DNA from: Lentinula raphanica
Taxonomy: Eukaryota > Basidiomycota > Agaricomycetes > Agaricales > Omphalotaceae
Length of the DNA stretch: 64,000 nucleotides
Reading direction: 5' to 3'
Assembly (NCBI GenBank): GCA_027919835.1
Contig: JANVFP010000008.1
Location: 806,001-870,000, forward strand
Positions within the stretch are counted from its first letter, which is position 1. Each line of letters opens with the position of its first letter. A program made the position numbers and the translations under genes. Below, one piece after another: positions 11,924 through 21,094 of the stretch. Under the pieces are notes generated by a model that made no database searches, was not told the DNA's origin, and was given only the letters and a program-made list of their open reading frames with translations.

Positions 11924-12862
11924 TTAGATTGCTAAGGCTGATCCAAAGATGAGGAAGACTGAGATGCCGATGCCGAGGAAAGAGCTTCGTGATACTGTGT
12001 TCGATGCGCTGTTGGAGTCGGACGAACTTGAACCGCTTGCGCTCTCGACAATGCCGGAAGGCGTCGAACCGTCTGAACGGCGAAAAGTTACATGAAGTTC
12101 GTGATTGCATGTGTATGGAGTCTCTGACATACCTGTGAAAGAGGTTCCACATTCTCCTTGAAGCGTGGAGTTTTCTGAATCCAGAAGACCAGGGAAAGCT
12201 GTGTTCACGGTGTTGTAGGCCGCCTTTACACAATTTGAACATGTAACGTTGGAAGGAAGAGAGGTAGTATTCCCTGAGGCGACCAGTGAAGCAATGTTAG
12301 TCAAGCTGAGGTTCCCAACAGCATCTTGTAGATTGGTTAGAGTCTCCGCAACACAGTTCGTACTGCCGCTGCAGTGTAAATCGATATGAGTAAGACTGAA
12401 ATGGACTGAACCGTTGTCATCAGAACTTACTCCTCCAAGCACGCAACTTGTCTAACAGTGGGATAAAATTCTTGCACAGTCGAAATCAGCGTCGCTGTAT
12501 CAGACGACGAAAAACCAAGAGCAGAAAGCTCAGTTCCACATCCAGCTGTGACATTCGTTACGATGGCAGCAAGAGTGTCATTCGAGCAAGGGGCAACTTG
12601 GCAAACGTTGGTCAGCCAAGAGTCCACAGGACCGACGATGGACGTGTTGGCTGAGGCGGTTATGATGGGAATCAAGGTCGACGGAGCTATGCAAGCAGTG
12701 GAAGAATTGAGAGCAATTTGGGCCAATGCTGAAGTACATTGCGATGAAAGACCTCTACAAATAATGTAAGGAAATTCGAGATTTGAACGATGTAACTTAC
12801 GTCGATTGAGCTGATACGCTTAAACCAGCAGCAAGAGCAGCGAAAGAAAGCATGAAAAGCAT
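11924..12862 (-). CDS. GPI-anchored cysteine-rich secreted protein B
   Basis: Four exons (12862-12801, 12754-12431, 12368-12133, 12072-11924) give 256 residues. A signal peptide (MLFMLSFAALAAGLSVSAQ; a second ATG three codons in is equally possible) is followed by a cysteine-spaced, heavily N-glycosylatable ectodomain (SSQCTS, TACIAP, TNVCQVAPCS, TAGCGT, RQVACLED, STNCVAE, VTCSNCVKA, QGECGTSF). Then come a Ser-rich stalk and a terminal hydrophobic helix (FLGIGISVFLIFGSALAI) for GPI attachment. Cysteine order and several blocks match protein A next door, so the pair arose by tandem duplication, with one intron fewer here. Its promoter lies beside the KDZ insertion site (330 bp away). Confidence 0.8.
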
Positions 12863-13194
12863 TATAAAGGTCAGTAACAGAGAAAAAAGAAGTGAACAAA
12901 AGGTTTCCATATGGCCATTTTATACCTTTCTATACTTACTTAAAACCAGACAAACGTCATGCGACTCAAATGAGGTCTCTGAACGGCCGAGCCGATGTTG
13001 TTGTAGTATTCTGGTGCTAATCATTAAACCGTGAAGAATTGGGCGCAGCAATCCCGGGAAGAGAACTCAAGAAGCTGTGGAATGATATACGGGAGTCGGA
13101 GTAAGTGAGTAGAAGGCAGTGACTGTCAAATATGGAATATGCTAACCCTAATAGTAACCCTAGGAGTTCTGGTCCTTCTCTTCTCGTTCCTTGT
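12863..13194. other. intergenic, promoter of protein B up to the transposon target site
   Basis: 332 bp of non-coding DNA. Before the KDZ insertion it joined directly to 24844, forming a short divergent intergenic region of roughly 410 bp between protein B and the gene at 24921. Confidence 0.6.
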
Positions 13195-13202
13195 CTGTCG
13201 AC
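13195..13202. repeat. left 8-bp target-site duplication of the KDZ transposon
   Basis: CTGTCGAC directly abuts the first base of the left inverted repeat (CACCTGTACAGCCCTAAT...). The identical octamer abuts the outer end of the right repeat at 24836-24843. A perfect 8-bp direct repeat at both ends is the footprint of a single insertion. Confidence 0.95.
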
Positions 13203-13526
13203 CACCTGTACAGCCCTAATATAGACCTATATATAGGGGGATGTCCCATTTGAACAAGGCCCTGTAGACAGGTCTTTAAGACTATAGCTCACCTAGTGAG
13301 TAAAGGGATGGTAGTGAGTATACTTATATAGCCAAAATAGGGTGCAGGGTGGTCAGTGATGTAAGCAGACTGTGAGAAATCATTAGCGCAGCGGCGGGAA
13401 TACTATAAGCGGTGGGCAGGAAGGCGGGAAAGGTAAAAGCCACTGCCGGCTCTCGGCAAGTGCTTCTTGGCGCTTATTGGTCATAATGCTACTGCCGGCT
13501 TCCGGCGGTGATTCTCAGCGCTTATT
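13203..13526 (+). repeat. left terminal inverted repeat of the KDZ transposon
   Basis: 324 bp matching the reverse complement of 24512-24835 with only a few mismatches (for example near 13393 and 13415-13418). Begins CACCTGTACAGCCC. Its inner end carries GC-rich motifs GCCGGC and (T)AAGCGC/GGCGCTTA that recur in the subterminal region. Confidence 0.95.
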
Positions 13527-13566
13527 TTCTCCAGCTCTTGTTGGGCGCTAATGCTCCAATAATTTA

Positions 13567-16500
13567 TTAGTCAGTTGTTACAGCTTCGAGCATAGTAGAC
13601 CATCGAGCGTTGAGCTCATCTTCCTCACCCTCACCACCGTCCGCCTCCTCTACCCAAGGATCCTCTGGATCTTGGGCTGCTTCTGTTGTCGCTACAACCC
13701 CCTTACTGACGTGACGCCCAATCCAAAAGTGTCGCAAGTTATGAAGTTGGAACCCAGGCAGCTTTTTGATTGCACAAAGTCGTTGGCGATGGAGGGTGTT
13801 AAAACGAGCACGTTCCTGATGATAGAGGCGAATCTGTAGCGCTAAAGCAGGATTTTCAGGCTCTAGCTCTGCTGCCTTGGCTCGAAGCTCCTGATCTTCA
13901 TCATGCATGTATGTGAGCAATCGCCTTATCTCTACGTGGAGTCGTTGAAGCTCTTCCTCCGCACGAATAAGCTTGAAGAATTCCAACATAATCTGGCGAT
14001 TTGTTGGTGAAGCCCATTGCTTTGTCCGTACGTCGTTTCGCGTGTCACGTAGTAAATCGAACTCTGATAAAAACGTGTAGTCGACTATCTCATCCCAATG
14101 GATGATTCGGCGCGGAGGAACCAGGGCAACTGCAGCCTCATTGTAGACTTTCATGGCAGCCTGGATGGATTTTGAGCGGGATTTGATTGCGTTAGAGATA
14201 TGTTTTCGCATTTTGTAACCTGTCAAATTATATGAGCGGCCGCCAAGCACAGGAATGAGATTAGTTCTATCACCTGTTCCTGCAACATTCAAACGTGCCA
14301 TCTCAAACATTCGTGCAACGAGCAGTCCCTCCAGTTTATCCAACGCTCTCTGATATTCAGCTTCCCTAACCCTCTTTTGAGCTGCCCTCCATTCCTCTGA
14401 CTCTGGAAGCCATCTTGAAGCGATCTCTAACTTCTCCTCCAGGGCTTGGACATCTGCGATCAGCTTGCGTTCGTTCTCTTGCTCAGTCCGATGCTTGGTC
14501 TCGAGCGAGTTTGTATTGTCCCGGACGCCAGCTTTGTAAGACACCCACGCAAGGCGTATCTGAGAAAGACGAGTCTGACAAGCCTTCAACGCTTCTAATT
14601 TGATGTAGTATTCCATCTCCAGGGTTTCGCGGGGAGGTGTGCGACATAGATTTCGGAGATATTCACCTTCTTCTACCAACCAATTGTAGAAGACGTCAGG
14701 CGATGTGAGCCCCGCATCCCGCATACGCTGACGAACTACGTGTTTCGTACTGATGATGCGGAGAGCCTGTTTGTAGTTTCCATAGATGAACTTGCTAAGG
14801 TTTGCATATGTCTGAAGGTCGTGGTAGTACGCGTATTCAGAGATTGATTGATGTCGATGGAATTTGGACTGGTATCGTGTAACTGGAGCAAGCGCATTTG
14901 ATGTGCTGAAATATCGCTCGCACCCCTCTCCATCTTCAAGACCAACGCCCACAATGTAGAGCATCAGAAAGACAAGCTGGCACGCTCGCTCGTGAGCATA
15001 GCCATGCATAGTCCCAATGACAGGTAGAAAAGCCGCCCATTGGGCAAGTGAATTCAAAGGGCTTCGCTTCACCGTCTTGGAGAATTTGCACATGATGTCG
15101 TACGCAACAGCAAGTTTTCCCGTTGGAGCCCCCTCCCCTAGCTGTTGTCGTTGCGTTTTCTCAGATGCCATATAGGTCGAAAGAAGGGCGAGGGGATATT
15201 GATATCTGAGAGACAGTTAGAAAATCATACAGGCAAAATCTCCTTGACAAACTCACAGCTCCCCACTCTTGATCATGTCACATGCAAGGAGAAGCATCAT
15301 ATGGCGACAAAGGACCACAAACCAGCCATGCTCAAAGAATTTGTCGGACGAGCGGGCTGTCTTCACGTCGCTCATGTTTTGCCAACGACCTTCACAACGA
15401 CCTTCTGCCCAGATATGCTCTACAGCCGCATCAGGTTCGACAGGATTCTGCTGCGAAACCGTAGACCAGTTGGCCTCGTCCCAGGCAGCGGTCTCTTGCC
15501 CAGATACAAAATACTCCCCGCCGGCCTTACGGAGGTCGAGTCGTTCCCTTGAGACTTGCATGCTCGAGTTGCCAATAGCCTCATCGTGCAAGGCATCTTC
15601 TTTGCGCTCCACACGGCGTAACGAGTCATTGCCATCCATTGTCATGATCATCCTAACGTCTAGGTGATCTTCCTGGTGAAGATGGTATTGACACGGCGGG
15701 CACGTATTCAACATCCTCCACTCCCTTCCTTGGCGGCCTAGCTGCTCTCTGGTCCGACTACGAACGGCGTTCAAAATGGCCACATAGACGTCAAATGCAG
15801 CAGATAGTTGGGCGGACAAGTGTGGTTTGAAGGCCAGGCCGTGGATGTCGCAGATAGATTTTGAAAAAGACTGCATCCCTAAACGTGGGCATCGTACGAA
15901 TAGTTTATGGTAGAGGTCGATCGTTCGGAGAGTAAACCCTAGCGAATGCTGAAGGGGGGAAGTGGGGATTATGCCAGACCGTACAAGGCTGGCCGATTGA
16001 AATTTGTCTTTGGACCGCGGAATTGCTTGAGGTGATAAACCTAATGAACATATTAAGGATCTGATAATCAAAGCCAGGTTATGACAATTCACGGACCAAA
16101 AACATCTACAATCTCTATCAGCATTGGAGGTCCCTGAGCTTCATGAGCAGGAGAGCCTGATTCCTGACGCCAACAAAAGTCCAGATAGGCCTCTATCATC
16201 TCCTCCATCTGCTCGGCCCAGTATTCGTTCGTGACTTGGGTGCGATCGCGCCTCGTCCGGAAATCTTGATACACAATTTTCATCTGCTGTACAGCATTCG
16301 CGGCGTCTCCTTCAGCGTTTTCAGACGATACGTCCTCCGAATCCGAGCAGAACCCAGAGGGTGAATGATCAAGTTGAATATCAGGATAGGAATTGGAGTT
16401 GGAGTTATGATTACCGTTGCTGAAGGTCGAAGAACATGCAAAAGAAGCGTCTGTGCCAGCAGAATACTCTTGAGTGATAGAGGAATTGGGCATATTGAGT

Positions 16501-16718
16501 ACAGATATCTTCGCATACTCTGCCGCTCCCTTTTTTTTCGCCGTCGTGACTTGTGAGTGAAGGAGCGAGATTGTTGGAGCGGTGCCGAGCCGCTTGTGTT
16601 CACGTTGAGATGGCCCATCTCCAAGAAGACCATGAGTAGGACCTCGCAAGCGTCTGCCAGGTAGAGAAGCTGTGCTTTTGCCGCGAGTTTTTCGAGTTTC
16701 AACGCGTCGAGTGTTCAT
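13567..16718 (-). CDS. KDZ family transposase (RNase H-fold)
   Basis: Three exons (16718-16097, 16040-15257, 15205-13567) splice to 1014 residues without a stop. The N-terminus is Lys/Arg-rich, then Ser-rich. A CxxC cluster lies at about 321-324 (NTCPPCQYH). The first catalytic-type Asp is in MTMDGNDSLRR (about 343), the second in VAYDIMCKF (about 505), and an acidic cluster follows HGYAHERACQ at about 559-565 (EDGEGCERYFS). These are hallmark KDZ blocks. The C-terminus is long and helical with coiled coils. The enzyme should cut and rejoin the element's TIRs in the nucleus. An in-frame ATG at 16826 could add 36 residues; I chose 16718 because the peptide from there (MNTRRVETRKTRGKS) resembles a basic N-terminus and leaves room for a promoter. 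Divergent from the TET/JBP gene. Confidence 0.92.
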
Positions 16719-16884
16719 AGCTGCAGCTTGAACGTTCAAGTTTGAACTTCGAGTGTTGAGCCCCGCGCGCGTCTGTTTGTATGTCATGTGATATTTGTCA
16801 GACATATGATTTATACACATTTTCATATGACACGTCGTGTCACGTCCGTTTGTTTATCGCTGTTCACTCAGTGTTCAGCCATCC
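16719..16884. promoter_or_regulatory. shared divergent promoter of transposase and TET/JBP gene
   Basis: Only 166 bp separate the two start codons. The interval contains CATATGA near 16803 and 16825 and CGTGTCACGT near 16833, so a single regulatory region probably drives both genes. The arrangement couples transposase expression with a putative DNA-modifying enzyme. Confidence 0.5.
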
Positions 16885-18617
16885 ATGAAGAGGAAGCTGG
16901 AGCAGGAGCTGACGACTGGCTGTGAGTTTTTTCTATTTTCTTTCTATTCTACTCCTCCCGCTCCCGTGTTTGTGAGCAGAATGCCACCCCGAACCTGGGG
17001 AAGCATTCAGTGCACGAGCGCGCACGACTATTTACTTAAACGCGTCCATTCAATATCCATCTTTGAGCCCAGCTTTCTGACATTCTTGTTCTGTATAGAT
17101 GGGTTCCGTATTCTCCGCAGTGGAAAGGCCTTCAACCCTGTAGCCCAATGCCCAGCTATAACCCTATTAACAGTAGACCCCGCTTCCCTTCTGGCCCAAG
17201 GTCAAGAAAAACAGCACCAGGCATATACGCTTGAAGACCATGATGAGCTAGTACCGCCTAGAGTCTCCCCTCGCCGATATCTTCCTCAACATGCAAAGCT
17301 CAAGCCGCTTTCTTCTCTTCTTTCTGAACCGCCTCATCCTGCTCCGCTCGATATATCTCTGCTTACGGAAGCTCCGCCAGCCAAGCGGCAGAAGCTAGAA
17401 GAACTCGATGCAAAGCTCAATCTGACTGGGCGTCAACGCCAGAAAGCACGATACAGGCAGAAGCGTCGCATTAGCCGACTCCAGAGCCAGGAGCTGCTTG
17501 GAGTGCTTTCCAAGGCCATAGCCCGACGAAAAGTAGCTCAATCCGATGCCGTTTACGTTTCCAACGTTGGTTATCCCGCTGCTGGGGGTTGGGCCGGGCA
17601 TCGACAAGCTCCGCCTTCGATTCTCTCAAGCCGTGATGTTTTTGAGCTCTCTGGTTTGACTGTGCACCGCACGGATGGCAGGTGCGTCGCAACAGTTTTC
17701 ACTCACTTTGTAATGCTCATTTCTTGTTTCTCCTCAGTGTAAGCCGGATCTGGTGCTCCAGCACAGGCCATCGCCTTATGGCTCTTCTTCCCCGGCCTCA
17801 AGCTGCTGGCTGGGATGACGTCATTGAGGCTGTCGACCGCCGTCTTGAGTATATTGGCGCCCATGCAAGACTCAATAACAACCAGCGTGATCATCGCCGC
17901 GGTCAATACGCTACTCTTCCCACTGGGCTAGGATTTGGAGGGGGTCGAACAGAGCCAGGACATTACGCCAACAGCGTCCACAACGCCAAGCTCATGGAGG
18001 AGTTTCTGGCCGATCCAGCCGTCCAGCTAGTTGCACGCTTCGTGGATGGTACGTTATCTGTTTTAAGTCTTCTTCAGCTACTATACTAACTCTTTGAAGC
18101 TGGGCTGCGAGCGCTGTTTCCCAAGCTCCACCGATTTCTAGAAAACCTCCTTGAGAAGATCCTCGTCGATAATCCGGACCTCACGAGAATGTTCGCTGGG
18201 TGCTGCTACGGCGCATGCCATGTGAACCTTCTATCTGCTTGTACGCGTCCCCACCAGGATTATTTCAACGTACTGTTTGCTATGTACTGTGCGTTCAGCG
18301 TCGGGAGCTTCGATCATACCCGGGGAGGGCATCTTATTGCTTGGGAGTTTGGAGTGGTCACAGAGTTTCCACCTGGCACTGCTATTTTCCTTCCTTCCGC
18401 GTGGGTTACCCATGCCAACGTTCCCATCGAATCTCACGAGCGTCGTTCGTCCATCGCTTTTTTCATGTCATCAGGATTGGCGCGTTGGTATCAAAACGGT
18501 TATATGTCTGACAAATCCTTCCAGGAGTTGGCAACGGCTCGTCAACTACAGGCGTGGAAAGAGGCTCGTTCGAAGCTATGGGAGACCGGGTTGGAGATGC
18601 TTTTGCCAGAGGAATGA
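16885..18617 (+). CDS. TET/JBP-like 2-oxoglutarate/Fe(II) dioxygenase
   Basis: Four exons (16885-16921, 17099-17681, 17738-18048, 18100-18617) give 482 residues. A basic, coiled N-terminal region (about 120-190, RQRQKARYRQKRRISR) suggests nucleic-acid contact. The catalytic double-stranded beta-helix lies in the C-terminal half. The iron ligands HxD are in RPHQDYFN (about H362, D364), the distal His is in WVTHANVPI (about H415), and an Arg of HERRSS (about 425) would bind 2-oxoglutarate. Fungal TET/JBP enzymes oxidise 5-methylcytosine (established for Coprinopsis homologs); substrate here is inferred. The first intron (177 bp, a multiple of three, no stop) may be retained, giving a longer N-terminus. 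Cargo of the KDZ element, head-to-head with its transposase. Confidence 0.88.
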
Positions 18618-18991
18618 CTCAAGGCTGCTGTGTGGCTTGATCACTGCGATCCATTGGAATTACTGTGCGGTACAAATACATGACGAACTCATAAAATAGC
18701 AATTTCAACTTGAACCTGTAACATGAGGCATTCATCGTCGTCGAAAACTCTCTCATTTAATATATGTTGAACTTTGACCAATACAGTCTAACCTTCCATT
18801 TCGTTGTTGGTGAAGCAAGCTGTCCATGGTCCAGAAAAAAAGATGATAGTATATTCCAAATTTCATCAGACACAAATGAAATAGCGCTCAACATCTTATA
18901 TGGCGTTAGGTCATCTTAACCTCTGACTCTCACCTCTTTGCTACCAAATATACATCTAGCGTCTTATCTGCACCCACTATATAACCGTACC

Positions 18992-19663
18992 ATGCCTCGA
19001 GAGCGTACCGACTCAGCACTTCGAAAAGCTCGGCGAACAAATGAGCAGAAAGCGGACATTCAACGACTGTCGGTGCGTTTGGCTGCAAAGAGGTTTAGGC
19101 GCAAGTAGGTTATCTATTCTGTCTTTTACCAGTGCAAACTCTCACTTGATTACTGCAAATGATGGCATTAAGAAACAAAGAAGTATACAATGAATCTGCA
19201 AAGGAGAGGATGCGCAGGTCTGCCATCCTTATCATCTGTCCAATGTGTCTACTGAATCTTCACGAGAACCGCAGGAAGCGAGCTGTTGAGAAAGATGTGG
19301 GCATAGATGTACAAAAGAAAGAAAGCAGAAAGTTATCCGCTAGGAAATACTATCTGAAGTATGTCCTCTTTGCTCTACATTGACCCTGCTATTCATTGAC
19401 GGACATTAGAAATCGCGAAAAAATCCTTCGACAGGCTGAGCGAGGGCGAGTCCAGTATGTACATTGTTTCTACTCTTCATGGCTTGATATATTGTTAAAA
19501 TTGTATTGACAGAGCACATGTACAGAAACATGAGGGAGCTGAGTGGGCGTATTTCACGTATCCTTACCGTAAAACTGCTATCCGTTCTTGAATGCTTGCG
19601 GTTTAATCTTAAAGCTCACATTTTTGGACTCAAGTAGATTTAGAAAATCGCGGCGTTGAGTGA
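18992..19663 (+). CDS. small basic protein with 15-residue exon units, KDZ cargo
   Basis: Six exons (18992-19104, 19173-19217, 19275-19358, 19410-19454, 19513-19557, 19615-19663) join in frame to 126 residues. Five introns of 52-68 bp all have GT..AG borders. Exons 2, 4 and 5 are exactly 45 bp, each one 15-residue unit: NKEVYNESAKERMRR, then NREKILRQAERGRVQ and AHVQKHEGAEWAYFT (residues at the borders are split by phase). The protein is about 30% Lys/Arg and helical. It resembles the repeated RYRxKNREKxR-type modules seen in many Agaricomycete proteins, which suggests DNA or RNA binding. A TATA-like ctatataacc lies about 12 bp before the ATG. No single exon is long enough to stand out as an open frame, so ordinary gene finding can miss it. 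Function unknown. Confidence 0.6.
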
Positions 19664-19889
19664 TGAAGTGAATTAGGGTATGGATAGCATGCTACTGACG
19701 TTGATGATAGTAGATACATCAGAGGGCAAGGGTGTCAAATTACGATACCAACAGCGATCACCGTTGAGGGATGCTGGACACCTTTGCCAGCGTCAGGAAG
19801 GGTCATTGTCTGCTTGTTCACGCCAAGTGCTCCTCGACTGGCCTTCATTTTGTCGACAGCACGAATCCTGTAAGGAGAGCCTAGTGAGA

Positions 19890-20137
19890 AGCTCATTTCG
19901 CTTCAACGAATGATTATACTGCTCACCGCACTTTGAATGAAATCCCAGCTTCGCTACATCATGCCTGGCTCACAAAGTCCCGACTTTCCGTTACGACTGC
20001 CATAACCGGAGTCAGCTCATTTCGCTTCAACGAATGATTATGCTGCTCACCGCACTTTGAATGAAATCCCAGCTTCGCTACATCATGCCTGGCTCACAAA
20101 GTCCCGACTTTCCGTTACGACTGCCATAACCGGAGTC
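19890..20137 (+). repeat. 124-bp tandem duplication
   Basis: Two adjacent copies, 19890-20013 and 20014-20137, differ at one visible base (atactgctc versus atgctgctc). This points to a recent unequal event or slippage. It lies in the non-coding part of the KDZ element (19664-21094), where I see no clear gene apart from the weak frame at 20456. Confidence 0.9.
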
Positions 20138-20455
20138 GCAAATCCGTGGGGATGAAGACTGTTGCAGGTATTTTTGGAGGGCAGCTCCTGCCATAGCGGG
20201 TGCCGTGTACGCGATGAGCTGGTGGGAGTCTCGTATAGTACAGACATGGGTAGAGGATGTGCTGTGAAGATGGGCGGTGCGATCATCTTTGACAGGCTTA
20301 GTTGGGATTACAGAAGGTGTGAATGTTTGAATAGGCTAGGATGTTGAAGAGAGTTAACATAGGGACATGAAACTTTGGAAGTTGAAACGAACTGGGGTTA
20401 TTGAAAAGCGTAAACGTTCAGTATGAACTTTGAGAAAGAATCAGGTTGTAAAACA

Positions 20456-20845
20456 TTAACGTAAAGAGCCTATCCATACCAAGTGTATAGCCTCCTGCCT
20501 GCAGATTGGATACAGCACTACAGCTGAGATATAGCTGAATATGAACAAGTTCTCTGTAAGGAGAAGGTCTGTGGCATTGTGAGCGCCAGTCTTGGGCAGC
20601 AAATCCGTTGAAAGACATACCAGGTGAGGTGAGGCCAACTTAGCAAATTCCTCTGTGAATTCCAGACGAGCAAAATGCTCATCCTCATTTATGCATGCGA
20701 GCCTTCTTGCTTTCAGTGCTGAAGAACTGATCCAGTTGGGCAGGGAGTTGGAAGCTGTCGGAGAGAGTCTAGAGATGCATGAATTTACATAAGCATTAGA
20801 AATTTCAGAAACATGTGAGAAAACATGAAGTTGTGAACGTGTCAA
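20456..20845 (-). CDS. unassigned open frame inside KDZ element
   Basis: A 129-codon frame, possibly with an intron at its AG|GTATGT-like site near 20620. Composition is unremarkable and no family is recognised. It may be chance or the remnant of a passenger gene. Confidence 0.2.
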   Translation of the reverse strand: MTRSQLHVFSHVSEISNAYVNSCISRLSPTASNSLPNWISSSALKARRLACINEDEHFARLEFTEEFAKLASPHLVCLSTDLLPKTGAHNATDLLLTENLFIFSYISAVVLYPICRQEAIHLVWIGSLR

Positions 20846-21094
20846 TTCATGTTCTCATCTTGATCTTCAATGCGTGCAGTGAGGATGGGCTCGAGGAATT
20901 TTACAGACGATAGCTGTGGTGTCGACGTGAGTTTTTCACTTCACGCTCTACTGGTAACTAACGGTTACACAAGTTGCAGAAGAGATTCGCATTCGACGTG
21001 AACGTGACGTGTCTGAGTCGCGAGCTTCTAGTGCTTCGCAGAAATTATTGGATTTTTGGTTGATTTTTGCCCGTCCTTCGCTTCCCATCCTATC

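Noticed and set aside
16826..16826. Upstream ATG as the transposase start
   Set aside because: It would add a 36-residue extension that takes up most of the divergent promoter; 16718 fits better, though not proved.
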